A stretch of DNA of 64,000 nucleotides, taken from positions 43,145-107,144 of the forward strand of contig JAJYIT010000012.1 of NCBI GenBank assembly GCA_021789975.1, given 5' to 3'. The position numbers and the translations under genes are program-made. This stretch comes from Bacteroidota bacterium. GTDB taxonomy: Bacteria > Bacteroidota > Ignavibacteria > Kryptoniales > JAKASW01. The notes under the pieces were generated by a model. The model was not told where the DNA came from, ran no database searches, and saw only the letters and a program-made list of their open reading frames with translations. Positions 55,286 through 63,614 of the stretch are shown here, one piece after another. The stretch's first letter is position 1. Each line of letters starts with the position of its first letter.

Positions 55286-55374
55286 CAATCAGGATAACCG
55301 CGATAGTGAATGATGAAGTTCCCCTGTTCCACCAGTCCCCGGAGACAGTGTTCTGTTTCTGCGACGTCGCTCAT
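55285..55374 (-). CDS. Candidate 29-residue ORF leading the cluster
   Basis: ATG 55374 to TGA, where the stop overlaps the start of the nucleotidyltransferase gene (TGATG). The peptide (MSDVAETEHCLRGL... to HYRGYPD) has no recognised domain, and no clear ribosome-binding site precedes it. The nucleotidyltransferase ATG itself lacks a good site, so coupling through this ORF is plausible. Low confidence. Confidence 0.28.
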   Translation of the reverse strand: MSDVAETEHCLRGLVEQGNFIIHYRGYPD

Positions 55375-55565
55375 GATCTAAATTGATTTTTTGGCAGAGA
55401 CCACCTAAAATGTACAACAGTTGGCGTGAAGTCGAATCTGATAAAGGCGAACATCCAGGTCCAAATCGGTTGCCGCAGTGACGGTACCGAAGAAAATCCA
55501 TGAAGCGGCTCTTCCCAAAAGGAAGCAGCATGAACTGAACTTGAACCAATATTTCGGAGGAATTC

Positions 55566-56762
55566 ATGTACGGGAAATTCCAGGATTACCTCAATCAGCA
55601 ACTCTCTTCAATCCGCGAGAGCGGACTTTACAAGGATGAGCGGGTAATTACATCTCCGCAAGGCGCCGTGATAAAGCTAGGAGACGGAAGAGAGGTCCTA
55701 AATTTTTGCGCCAACAATTACTTGGGACTTTCAAGCCATCCTCGAGTAATCGAGGCCGCCAAGCGCGGATTAGATGATCGCGGATACGGGATGTCGTCAG
55801 TAAGATTTATTTGCGGGACTCAGGACATTCACAAAGAACTCGAAGGTAAGATTTCAAGGTTCCTGAGGACGCAAGATACGATCCTGTATGTTGCGTGCTT
55901 TGACGCTAATGGGGGAATTTTCGAGCCGTTGTTTAGCGAAGAAGACGCAATCGTTTCGGATGAGCTGAATCATGCCAGCATTATTGATGGAATCAGAGGT
56001 AGTAAAGCATCTCGATATAGATACAAACATGCCGATATGGCAGACCTTGAATCTAAGCTTAAAGATGCGGCGGCAGCACGGTTTAGGGTCATAGCCACGG
56101 ACGGCGTTTTCTCCATGGACGGTGACATAGCCAAGCTTGACGAGGTCTGTAACCTTGCGGAAGAGTATGGTGCCCTAGTTATGGTAGACGATTCGCACGC
56201 CACAGGATTTGTGGGAAAGACTGGCAGAGGAAGCATAGAATTCAGAAATGTGATGGGCAGGGTTGATATTATCACGAGCACTCTTGGCAAAGCTATTGGT
56301 GGTGCCGCGGGCGGATTTGCAAGTGGACGAAAGGAAATAATCGAGTTTCTGAGGCAAAGGTCCCGCCCCTATTTATTCTCTAATACGCTTCCTCCGCCAA
56401 TCGTAAGTGCTGCAATTACAGTGTTTGATCTGCTTGAATCTACTACTAAGCTGCGTGACAAATTGGAGGAAAACACGAGATACTTTCGGACTGAATTGAC
56501 CAAACGAAGATTTGAGATCCGAGACGGAGTGCACCCCATTGTACCTATAATGTTGTATGACGCGGTCCTTGCTAATAAATTCGCATCTGAATTGCTGGAC
56601 GAGGGTATTTACGTAATCGGGTTCTCATTCCCAGTCGTTCCAAAGGGCCAGGCGAGGATTAGGGTACAAATCTCGGCGGCACACACAAGGGAGCAACTTG
56701 ATAAAGCCATAACTGCTTTTGAGAAAATCGGTAGACGCCTGGGAGTATTGAAGGCAAATTAG
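55566..56762 (+). CDS. kbl: Glycine C-acetyltransferase (2-amino-3-ketobutyrate CoA ligase)
   Basis: 398 residues, CGGAGG eight bases before the ATG. Alpha-oxoamine synthase fold with LNFCANNYLGLSSHPR, GYGMSSVRFICGTQDIHKELE (specific to the KBL branch), the PLP-contacting DDSHATG (Asp209, His211) and Schiff-base Lys242 in TSTLGKAIGGAAGG. It makes 2-amino-3-oxobutyrate from glycine and acetyl-CoA or, in reverse, completes threonine degradation. Threonine dehydrogenase is not in the window; a threonine aldolase is, at 5725. Related enzymes (BioF, HemA) are less likely given the FICGTQ segment. Confidence 0.92.
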   Translation: MYGKFQDYLNQQLSSIRESGLYKDERVITSPQGAVIKLGDGREVLNFCANNYLGLSSHPRVIEAAKRGLDDRGYGMSSVRFICGTQDIHKELEGKISRFLRTQDTILYVACFDANGGIFEPLFSEEDAIVSDELNHASIIDGIRGSKASRYRYKHADMADLESKLKDAAAARFRVIATDGVFSMDGDIAKLDEVCNLAEEYGALVMVDDSHATGFVGKTGRGSIEFRNVMGRVDIITSTLGKAIGGAAGGFASGRKEIIEFLRQRSRPYLFSNTLPPPIVSAAITVFDLLESTTKLRDKLEENTRYFRTELTKRRFEIRDGVHPIVPIMLYDAVLANKFASELLDEGIYVIGFSFPVVPKGQARIRVQISAAHTREQLDKAITAFEKIGRRLGVLKAN

Positions 56763-56858
56763 GGGGAGGAATTGACGTTTAATGGCGTCTCGAGTTTGGA
56801 TTTGTTCCAGACCTTCGGACCTTTCCTTCGAAACAGTCCAATTGCCGAGCGACTCGCC

Positions 56859-57743
56859 CTACTTCAGAGCCTTTATCAAGCTCCTAAGCAAGCCAAGATT
56901 CTCTAGGTCCATCTTATACCCATCATCTCCTTTCGGGGTCTCAAGGATCTTTGGAACCGAATCGAATTTTTCATCGTTCAGGATGAACCCAAACGCTGAC
57001 TCCCCAATTCTCCCTTTCCCAATATGCTCGTGCCGGTCAATGTGCGAGCCTAAAGGCTTTTTGGCATCGTTGAAGTGGATCACCTTCAGGTTCTCGATGC
57101 CGACCACATCTTGGAACTGTGCCATTACTTGGTCGTACCCACGTTTCGTGGTGATGTCGTATCCTGCGGCAAATATGTGACATGTGTCGATGCAAACACC
57201 GAGACGATTTTTCTCGTGGACATACGACATAATCTCAGCCACCTCTTCGAAATTGCTTCCGATCGTTGTTCCCTGTCCTGCGGTTGTCTCGACAGCCGTG
57301 ATCACCGCAAAACCAGCGGTCTTCTCATGCGCATAATTGATCGATTCACCTACCAACTTCAATGCCTCTTTTCTCTCCATCGTGGTATGTGCGCCAGGGT
57401 GAAAGACGACGCAGCCGATGCCCAGCTTATGGCATCTTGTGATCTCTTCGACGAAAGAATTCCTCGATCTATCCAACAATTTGTCAGTTGCTCCGCAGAG
57501 ATTGATAAGATAGGAACCATGGGACACTACTGCTTTGACCTTTGATTTATTTCGGGCCACCCGGTATTTTTCAATATTCTCGGGCGTGAGAAGTGGATCA
57601 TTCCATTGGTTAGAATTCTTGGTGAAGATCTGCAGCGCGGTGCAACTTACTCTTTCTGCTCGTTCAAACGCAGTATACAAACCGCCTGCTACCGACATGT
57701 GGGCGCCAAGCAGAATACTTTTGATGAGTTCTTTCTCTTTCAT
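56859..57743 (-). CDS. nfo: Deoxyribonuclease IV (AP endonuclease)
   Basis: 294 residues from ATG 57743; the frame extends a few codons upstream without conservation. TIM-barrel endonuclease with the zinc-binding series in order: LLGAHMSVAGGLYTAFERA, VSHGSYLINLCG, VVFHPGAHT, AVETTAGQGT, GVCIDTCHIFAAGYD, and KVIHFNDAKKPLGSHIDRHEHIGKG. It cuts 5' to abasic sites in base-excision repair. It is divergent from anmK, with only 32 bp between starts, so the promoters must overlap. Confidence 0.95.
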   Translation of the reverse strand: MKEKELIKSILLGAHMSVAGGLYTAFERAERVSCTALQIFTKNSNQWNDPLLTPENIEKYRVARNKSKVKAVVSHGSYLINLCGATDKLLDRSRNSFVEEITRCHKLGIGCVVFHPGAHTTMERKEALKLVGESINYAHEKTAGFAVITAVETTAGQGTTIGSNFEEVAEIMSYVHEKNRLGVCIDTCHIFAAGYDITTKRGYDQVMAQFQDVVGIENLKVIHFNDAKKPLGSHIDRHEHIGKGRIGESAFGFILNDEKFDSVPKILETPKGDDGYKMDLENLGLLRSLIKALK

Positions 57744-57775
57744 TTTCCAATATAGCAATCGTTCGGAGATGAAGT

Positions 57776-58957
57776 ATGGATCAATTGATGTCCTTGTTCA
57801 ATAAGAAGACGAGGCTGGTGATCGGCCTAATGAGCGGCACCAGTGTGGACGGAATCGATGCTGCCTTGGTCGAAATTGAGGGAAGCGGAATATTCACGAA
57901 GCTCAGGCAACTCGATTTCATAACACTTCCTTTCCCTGCCGGATTCAAGGAGTTTGTCCTGCGGAATTCGACAAAGGGTTCGGGTGAGGTTGCGGATATT
58001 GCAAGGCTGAACTTTGCAATCCCATATTTTTATGCAGACGCCGTTACACAGCTCTGCACTCACGCCGGGGTTTCGCTTGGTAACGTCGATCTAATCGGTT
58101 CCCACGGGCAAACTATTCACCATCTGCCGGACCCTGTAGACTTTTTCGGGAAGACGATTGCAGCGACCCTACAGATAGGTGACCCATCGGTAATTGCAAA
58201 ACTTACAGGGGTTGTCACAGTCGGAGATTTTCGAGTCGGAGATGTTGCGCTGGGTGGTCAGGGTGCACCGCTAGTCCCCTATTTCGATTACATCATGTTC
58301 AGATCCGAATCCAACACGCGCGCGCTTCTCAATATCGGTGGGATCGCGAACATAACATACATACCGGCGAACTGTGGGCCCGACGACGTTGTGGCATTCG
58401 ACACTGGGCCTGGAAACATGATCGTCGACCAGATGATGAGAAAATATTACGACCTCGACTACGATAATGATGGACAGATTGCTCAATCAGGCAAAATAAG
58501 TGACGATATTATGGATCACCTTCTCCATGATGAATTCGTGACCATGAAGCCGCCAAAATCGACCGGACGAGAGCGATACGGAAAGGAATTCGTTTCAAAT
58601 CTTACAAATCGATACCCGAATGTCGACCCTCGGGACATTATTGCGACGGTAACGGAGTTTACCTGCAAAGCGGTCCACTCTAACTATGTAAGATTTCTAA
58701 ATGGGAAGGGACAGATAGGCGAGCTGTTTGTAAGCGGGGGCGGCGTTCACAACAAATATATGATGCAATCTCTAAGAAGACACTTTCGAGAAGCAAATGT
58801 CGATAAGGCAGAGAGCATCGGCATTTCATCTGACTCCAAAGAAGCGGTCTGCTTCGCCGTATTAGCGAACGAGACTATCTCAGGGAACAAGACTAACCTG
58901 CCTCTCGTGACAGGTGCCGCAAGGTCAACGATCCTGGGCAAAATCTGCCTTCCATAA
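57776..58957 (+). CDS. anmK: Anhydro-N-acetylmuramic acid kinase
   Basis: 393 residues. Sugar-kinase/actin fold with ATP-binding VIGLMSGTSVDGIDAAL, DLIGSHGQTIHHLP, the catalytic Asp region in GDFRVGDVALGGQGAPLVPYFD, LNIGGIANITY and FDTGPGNMIVDQMMRKYY. It phosphorylates and opens 1,6-anhydro-MurNAc released by lytic transglycosylases, giving MurNAc-6-P for murein recycling. A lytic transglycosylase is encoded earlier in the window. A structured hairpin region lies just after the stop. Confidence 0.95.
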   Translation: MDQLMSLFNKKTRLVIGLMSGTSVDGIDAALVEIEGSGIFTKLRQLDFITLPFPAGFKEFVLRNSTKGSGEVADIARLNFAIPYFYADAVTQLCTHAGVSLGNVDLIGSHGQTIHHLPDPVDFFGKTIAATLQIGDPSVIAKLTGVVTVGDFRVGDVALGGQGAPLVPYFDYIMFRSESNTRALLNIGGIANITYIPANCGPDDVVAFDTGPGNMIVDQMMRKYYDLDYDNDGQIAQSGKISDDIMDHLLHDEFVTMKPPKSTGRERYGKEFVSNLTNRYPNVDPRDIIATVTEFTCKAVHSNYVRFLNGKGQIGELFVSGGGVHNKYMMQSLRRHFREANVDKAESIGISSDSKEAVCFAVLANETISGNKTNLPLVTGAARSTILGKICLP

Positions 58958-58959
58958 TC

Positions 58960-59013
58960 CATGGGTGTGACTTGCCGAGGATCGGTACAGCCTCGATAAG
59001 GCCACACACCATG
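58960..59013. terminator. Compound hairpin between convergent anmK and yceI
   Basis: An outer helix (58960-58969 with 59004-59013, about nine pairs with a bulge) encloses an inner CGAGG/CCTCG helix (58976-58980 with 58991-58995). It sits 2 bp after the anmK stop and 7 bp after the yceI stop on the other strand, so it can act as a terminator in either direction. No good U tract is present on the plus side. Confidence 0.5.
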
Positions 59014-59020
59014 AGTTTAC

Positions 59021-59566
59021 TTAAGCAGCTTTCTTTGCCTCTTCTACTCGGTTCAACTCGGCGTTTAAATCCAATTTGACTTCTTCGCCGACAACTACGC
59101 CGCCGGCCTCGGTCAGTCCGTTCCACTGAAGTCCGTAGTCAAAACGGTTGACTTTGCCCGTCGCCTCAAATCCGGCTACCTCTCCTCCACCGAATCCTTT
59201 CACTACTCCGTTGAAGGTGGCTGATAATTTGACCTCTTTGGTCACTCCACGGATCGTCAAATCTCCCACGACTTCGTAATCGTTGCCGTCCTTTCTATTG
59301 ATCTTCGTTGAGGCAAATTTGACAGTTGGGAAATTTCCGGAGTCGAAAAAGTCCTGTGATTTCAGATGCCCGTCTCGTTGGTCGTTCTTTGTACTGATGC
59401 TGTTTACATCTGCCTCAAACGATATCTTCGCATCCGAGAAATCCGCTTTGTCCGAGACGACGGTGGCATCGAACTTATTGAAATTACCGGTCACACTTGA
59501 AACGACAAGGTGTCTTACCTTGAACTTTATTTCAGAATGAACGGGATCGATTTTCCATGTTGACAT
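59021..59566 (-). CDS. YceI family protein (lipocalin-like, polyisoprenoid-binding)
   Basis: 181 residues. Single YceI domain: TWKIDPVHSEIKFKVRHLVVSSVTGNFNKFDA, then SFEADVNSISTKNDQRDGHLKSQDFFD and LTIRGVTKEVKLSATFNG, with a C-terminal GEEVKLDLNAELNRV. Family members bind isoprenoid or amphiphilic ligands in a beta-barrel pocket. No signal peptide is visible at the N-terminus, so it may be cytoplasmic here. It is the last gene of the marR-flavin reductase-yceI operon, a grouping linked to redox or xenobiotic response. Confidence 0.92.
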   Translation of the reverse strand: MSTWKIDPVHSEIKFKVRHLVVSSVTGNFNKFDATVVSDKADFSDAKISFEADVNSISTKNDQRDGHLKSQDFFDSGNFPTVKFASTKINRKDGNDYEVVGDLTIRGVTKEVKLSATFNGVVKGFGGGEVAGFEATGKVNRFDYGLQWNGLTEAGGVVVGEEVKLDLNAELNRVEEAKKAA

Positions 59567-59588
59567 TTTATTCTTTTCCTTTCTTGAT

Positions 59589-60173
59589 TCAGTTTGTTGT
59601 AAACAATAACTCTTTTATGGTGCGTTGTTGAAGAACCATTTCTCTTAGAGCCTGTATCTTCTTTCTTACGATTTCGAAAGTGCCTTCATCTGTGAGCTTA
59701 CCCTCCGAGTCAAATAGTTTGTGCGCTTGCGGGACAAGTACTTCCGGCCTATTCACTGGAGTCATGTCTAGGCACTGAAAGACTGGGCGAAAGGCAATTT
59801 GCATTCTCGCGGTTCCAATGGTTCCCATACTTGCGCCCATCAATGCAACCGGCTTCCCGGCAAGCGGAGAGTTCGGAGGCCTCGAAGCCCAATCGATTGC
59901 ATTTTTCAGTGTACCAGGTATAGAATAGTTGTATTCCGGTGAAGCGAAAACAAAACCATCTGCCATGGCAAGGGCATTTCTGAACTGTCTGATTGCTCCC
60001 GGCTGGTTATCTCCGTCGAGATCCCCGTTGTAAAGAGGGAGAGCGTCGATACTAACGAGCGTCATTTCCATATCTTCGGGCAACGCTTGCTTTGCTGCCT
60101 TAAGCAGAGCCGTATTGTATGAACCCCTTCTCAGGCTGCCCGATATTCCTACCAGATTTATTCTTTTGGACAT
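59589..60173 (-). CDS. NADPH-dependent FMN reductase family protein
   Basis: 194 residues from ATG 60173, with AAGGAA seven bases upstream; an in-frame upstream ATG is less likely. Flavodoxin-like fold with the FMN phosphate-binding LVGISGSLRRGSYNT loop and FVFASPEYNYSIPGTLKNAIDWASRP, both classic for the NAD(P)H:FMN/quinone reductase family (ChrR, azoreductase-like). It reduces quinones, chromate or azo compounds using NADPH; the substrate is unknown. It lies between marR and yceI, with short gaps. Confidence 0.93.
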   Translation of the reverse strand: MSKRINLVGISGSLRRGSYNTALLKAAKQALPEDMEMTLVSIDALPLYNGDLDGDNQPGAIRQFRNALAMADGFVFASPEYNYSIPGTLKNAIDWASRPPNSPLAGKPVALMGASMGTIGTARMQIAFRPVFQCLDMTPVNRPEVLVPQAHKLFDSEGKLTDEGTFEIVRKKIQALREMVLQQRTIKELLFTTN

Positions 60174-60206
60174 TTTATGATTCCTTTTGTTCAAGCTTTC
60201 TTCCTG

Positions 60207-60668
60207 CTAAACCTTCTCACTTAGTGAGAGACCGAGTTGTTTCAAGAGTGAAGACAGTGTATTTATTTCCTCCTCGCTAAGGGAAGAGTGGACGAGGTCA
60301 CTTACATATTTGGCATGTTGAATAAATATCCGGTCGAACAGCTTCTTCCCTTTCTCGGTGAGCGATATAACATAGGCACGCCTGTCTCCGGGCATTTGTT
60401 GTCTTTCAACCAGTCCATCTTTTTCAAGATTGTCGACGACCACCGTCATATTTCCACCGGTTCTGAGATTCTTGACGCACAACTCGCCCACCTTCATCGG
60501 CCCGAGATGTCCCAGAGATTCGATGACTCCAAACTGTGCGCCGGTCAGCCCGTAGTTGGCGATGTCTCGTATCGTGAGCATAGACATGGTATCGGAGGCC
60601 CTGGCGAGCTTCACCCACATACTGAGAGCCATGTCGATCTTTTTGCCGTATTGCTTTGTTGTCTTCAT
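60207..60668 (-). CDS. MarR family transcriptional regulator
   Basis: 153 residues. Winged helix-turn-helix with MLTIRDIANYGLTGAQFGVIESLGHLGPMKVGELC, the recognition helix NLRTGGNMTVVVDNLEKDGLVERQ and wing QMPGDRRAYVISLTEKG. The C-terminal helices form the dimer interface. It is the first gene of the operon and most likely represses its own promoter. Two repeated operator-like sites lie in and just after the promoter upstream. Confidence 0.93.
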   Translation of the reverse strand: MKTTKQYGKKIDMALSMWVKLARASDTMSMLTIRDIANYGLTGAQFGVIESLGHLGPMKVGELCVKNLRTGGNMTVVVDNLEKDGLVERQQMPGDRRAYVISLTEKGKKLFDRIFIQHAKYVSDLVHSSLSEEEINTLSSLLKQLGLSLSEKV

Positions 60669-60680
60669 CTTGAGTAATCT

Positions 60681-60732
60681 TTAATTAGTGTATCACGAAC
60701 TCTAATATAGCTAATTAGTGATATGATGTCAA
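60681..60732 (-). promoter_or_regulatory. marR operon promoter with two operator-like repeats
   Basis: Read on the minus strand: consensus TTGACA (60732-60727), 17-bp spacer, TATATT (60709-60704). The repeat CACTAATTA occurs twice, at 60720-60712 (in the spacer, within ATCACTAATTAG) and at 60690-60682 (just after the start region), 30 bp apart, about three helical turns. Each copy contains an AT-rich palindrome (CTAATTAG or TTAATTA). This is the layout of MarR autorepression. The start codon lies about 30 nt from the inferred transcription start. Confidence 0.7.
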
Positions 60733-60858
60733 GTCGTGACTAAATTTTCTTCCTGAAGCAATCCAGGCTGGTATGGCTTTCAGGATTGCGATAACGAGAT
60801 CGAAGCGATAGCGTTGAAAGTGAACAGATTTTGACGCATATTATGCGTGTTAGAATTT

Positions 60859-60930
<72 letters not shown>

Positions 60931-60939
60931 CAAGTTAGT

Positions 60940-61014
60940 GGGCAGTTAGCTCAGCCGGTTCAGAGCACATGCCTTACACGCATGGGGTCGGGGGTTCGAA
61001 TCCCTCACTGCCCA
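60940..61014 (+). tRNA. tRNA-Val (anticodon TAC)
   Basis: 75 nt. Acceptor GGGCAGT/ACTGCCC, D-stem GCTC/GAGC, anticodon stem CATGC/GCATG with loop CTTACAC (TAC), and T-arm GGGGG TTCGAAT CCCTC. Discriminator A, CCA not encoded. It lies nine bases after tRNA-Gly, probably on the same transcript. Its 3' 30 bases are duplicated downstream. Confidence 0.96.
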
Positions 61015-61089
61015 CAAACACTTCGATTCTCCTTTATATTTTTGTAACCCGAGGCATCGCCCTTTGATGAGTGGAACCTTCAGGGCTGC

Positions 61090-61149
61090 GGTCGCGGGTT
61101 CCGCGCCAGAGGCGCGTCAGCCTATGGCTGAGAATCCCTCACTGCCCAC
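61090..61149 (+). repeat. Duplicated tRNA-Val 3' end split by a 30-bp double palindrome
   Basis: 61090-61101 and 61132-61149 together match 60986-61015 of the tRNA-Val region at 29 of 30 positions. Between the two halves, exactly between TTC and GAA of the T-loop, lie 30 bp consisting of two adjacent hairpins: CGCGCC-AGA-GGCGCG (61102-61116) and TCAGCC-TAT-GGCTGA (61117-61131). The tRNA copy lacks an acceptor 5' half and cannot be functional. This looks like a tRNA fragment carrying an inserted palindromic unit. Confidence 0.8.
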
Positions 61150-61450
61150 TTGATACTTCAGAGAATCGCATGGCGCAGTTCTCCACCGTGCATCTGAAAA
61201 ATCCGCGGTACCTTCCTTCAGGAAAATTCCTCGCAGTCTTGAACATGGTTCTGAACTATTTCTTACAATCGGTGCTCTACTTTCAACCGAAAGGCATCCA
61301 GGGAAACCACGGTAAGAAATTTAGGATTGCTTACCCCGATAGACAGCGCTGACTTAGCTTTCGCTCCCCTGATCGGATCGAAGGAGGTTGATCATGAGTA
61401 GATTTCGGTAGGTTGCGGAAATGCAGCCTTCCTCTCCCGTTTTCAATCTG

Positions 61451-61616
61451 GCAATTCGAAATTGCGGGTAATCGCTATTTTCACAAAAAAAGGTACCGCT
61501 GGCTTTGGCCAACAGTACCTTTGAGTGCGATTACCACCAACCTGTGTGCCCTTGCAAGGCTATAGAACTGCACCTATAGACCTCTGCCGGGTCACACACG
61601 GGCGTGACAGTCACGC
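61451..61616. repeat. Dense cluster of inverted repeats / structured intergenic region
   Basis: Successive self-complementary segments: 61451-61465 (GCAATT/AATTGC), a nested structure with outer GGTAATCGC/GCGATTACC (61467-61475 with 61527-61535) around an inner hairpin, then TGTGTG/CACACA (61543-61548 with 61593-61598) enclosing CCTTGCAAGG (61550-61559) and CTATAG...CTATAG (61560-61565, 61574-61579), and GCGTGAC-A-GTCACGC (61602-61616). Part acts as a minus-strand terminator. Whether the rest is a structured RNA or palindromic repeat DNA cannot be told from one sequence. No protein gene is supported between the tRNAs and 61625. Confidence 0.55.
61485..61522 (-). terminator. Rho-independent terminator of the T9SS cargo gene
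   Basis: On the minus strand an 8-bp outer stem (61522-61515 with 61496-61489) and an inner GGCC-type stem are followed by seven U residues (61491-61485). It lies about 100 nt after the stop of the beta-helix protein gene, which is a typical strong intrinsic terminator. Confidence 0.8.
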
Positions 61617-61624
61617 TTGTTCGG

Positions 61625-63406
61625 TCATTTAAGGAGAAGCATCTTCTTTGTCATAATGTTCGAACCCTGTTGCAAGGTGTAGAAGTAAACGCCGCTGGAG
61701 AAATTGTCCATCTTGACGTTGTACTGGTACACGCCAGCCGGCTTGTAACCCTGGGCTACAACTTTGACAAGCTGTCCGAGGACGTTGTAAATCTCCAGGC
61801 TCATCACGCCTGCTTGTTTCAAACTGACCTGGATATCAGTAGACGGGTTGAAGGGATTCGGGTAATTCTGGCTTAGCTTGAACCCAGAAGGAACTTCGTT
61901 CGTCACTTTCTTAACGTTGGTCGCGAGACCGCCTGCCGCTTGCCATTTTGCGAGTTGGGTCGGATAGGCATTTAGATCACCCAATGCGTAACCGTCAGTG
62001 CCTGCTGTCTGTAGTGCAGTATTAGAGTAAGTTAAATACGGTATCGGCCAGATCCAGCTGAAAAGCGGTTGTCCATTAGTGTAATCCCACATGTAATTCG
62101 GGTACAAGTTGGCTCTAATATCTTCAACATACTTGATGGCGCTGTCAATCTGATCCGAGACGAAAGACGGGAAGCCAGGATCCACGCTATCGTTGTTCGC
62201 CGCCATGAAATTGGGCCAATCTGCCTTATCGTTAAACATGTGCTGTGTCCTGCCGTTCATGAATCCCTGAGGCGGGATCAAAATTGCTTTCACGGTAGTG
62301 TCGATGACTGTGGTATCGTTAGGTGGATGATTTAGGTTCACAGCCGAATCGGCGTAGCTGACCTTCACCATCTTGGTAACGGTATCGTTGTACGCCGTCC
62401 AGAAATTCTGGATCTTCGACGGCCAATAGTACGCATTGTTCAGAACTTCGTACATTCTATGAGACTCCGGAAAACCGTATGTCTGGTCGAGAGGCGGGTC
62501 AAGCGCCAGAGTGTCTGTGCTGATCGTTGAGGATTCGCTCCATGCAAAGGACTTATAGAATATCGTATCATACCACTCGGCGTAGGCCTCGTCAATTTGC
62601 TGGCCAACCATCAGCGTCGAATAGAAGATGTTATTTGCGATAATATCGTTCGTCCCAAAGAAGTCATTCACCGGATTGACCTGTGTGAGACAGACCGTAT
62701 TATGTTCAAAACGTTCATAATTGACATAGCCAGTCGGCACGTCTGCGTATGAGTTGTTGTTGAACATAGTATTGTTCACAATGTAAAGGGTATCGACCGG
62801 GTTACCGTGTGACTCCCAGTCATGCCCGCCAAAGTACGAAGAAGAGTGAATATCGTTTATGAAGTAGTCATTCGTAATGTAGAAGTTTTCCCAGCTTCCG
62901 TAGGAATCTATGGCGCCGTCGCTCCATTGGTCAAAGATGCAGCTGTCTACAACCACGTCACTGCTGTCTCCATTTACTACGATTGCGTCACCCCATCCGA
63001 GCCAGTGATTGTTGTACGGTACACCGAGCAGGTATAGGCCTCTAAGCGTGAGATTGCCGCCGTCCGAGTTGATAAAGGTACCCGGCGACGAACCGTCAGC
63101 CAAAATTGCCGGAGCTATCACCGGAGGAGTTGTTGTTCCCGGTTGCGCGACAATCGTCAAGCTACCGTTAGCGTTAACCTGACCCGTGAAGAAATAAACC
63201 GAGTCTCTGTACAGGGCGTATATTGCGTTTGGATTGGCTCTAGCTCCAGAAGCCGTTGTGTCAGAGCTGATGTAATCGCTCAGGCTTCCGTTTGCCATAC
63301 TTGGCGTGACCCAGACGGTGTCTGCCGCTTGAGCAAAAGTCCGGCGAGGAGCAACGGTGAGTATTGCTACAGCGGAAATCAACACACCCGTTAAAATCGC
63401 TTTCAT
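61625..63406 (-). CDS. Secreted right-handed beta-helix protein with type IX secretion sorting domain
   Basis: 593 residues. N-terminal signal (KAILTGVLISAVAILTV..., cleavage near TFAQA). The middle (~100-300) has repeated strand-turn units (NLTLRGLYLLGV, DVVVDSCIFDQW, NFYITNDYFIND, TLYIVNNTMFNNN, IIANNIFYSTL), as in parallel beta-helix proteins of the pectate-lyase type. The last ~85 residues are a Por secretion system type A sorting domain (FKLSQNYPNPFNPST..., SLEIYNVLGQLVK, GVYFYTLQ, KKMLLLK). It is exported by T9SS and attached to or released from the cell surface. Ligand or substrate unknown. Confidence 0.88.
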   Translation of the reverse strand: MKAILTGVLISAVAILTVAPRRTFAQAADTVWVTPSMANGSLSDYISSDTTASGARANPNAIYALYRDSVYFFTGQVNANGSLTIVAQPGTTTPPVIAPAILADGSSPGTFINSDGGNLTLRGLYLLGVPYNNHWLGWGDAIVVNGDSSDVVVDSCIFDQWSDGAIDSYGSWENFYITNDYFINDIHSSSYFGGHDWESHGNPVDTLYIVNNTMFNNNSYADVPTGYVNYERFEHNTVCLTQVNPVNDFFGTNDIIANNIFYSTLMVGQQIDEAYAEWYDTIFYKSFAWSESSTISTDTLALDPPLDQTYGFPESHRMYEVLNNAYYWPSKIQNFWTAYNDTVTKMVKVSYADSAVNLNHPPNDTTVIDTTVKAILIPPQGFMNGRTQHMFNDKADWPNFMAANNDSVDPGFPSFVSDQIDSAIKYVEDIRANLYPNYMWDYTNGQPLFSWIWPIPYLTYSNTALQTAGTDGYALGDLNAYPTQLAKWQAAGGLATNVKKVTNEVPSGFKLSQNYPNPFNPSTDIQVSLKQAGVMSLEIYNVLGQLVKVVAQGYKPAGVYQYNVKMDNFSSGVYFYTLQQGSNIMTKKMLLLK

Positions 63407-63614
63407 GTAGGTCCTTCTCCTTCTTAAGGTTCTCTTGAGTTATTGTTCTGAGAGATAACCGCTCCGGCCAACTCTTTATTGGCGGAGTGGATGTTCGAGT
63501 TGAACTCGATTTTTATAAACGCGCGATCATCACCTCCTCGGTGTGGTAAAAAAGACTCTTGCCCATTAGTTTGAAATCCATGCCAGCTTCCGATTGTGTT
63601 ACAAGTATCCAACT

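Noticed and set aside
55289..55567. 92-codon minus-strand frame before the cluster
   Set aside because: It spans the kbl promoter region, has no recognised domain, and the smaller frame at 55285-55374 fits the coupling pattern better.
56763..56858. Terminator between convergent kbl and nfo
   Set aside because: Only very short stems (GACG/CGTC) can be formed and no U tract is present.
60998..61149. Direct repeat of the tRNA-Val 3' end as the two attachment sites of an integrated element
   Set aside because: Only 116 bp lie between the copies, with no integrase or cargo; at most this is the scar of a lost element.
61380..61411. GAAGGAGGTTGATC resembling the complement of a 16S rRNA 3' end, followed by an ATG
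   Set aside because: The match is broken by an extra base, no other rRNA sequence is nearby, and the ATG opens a frame of only five codons.
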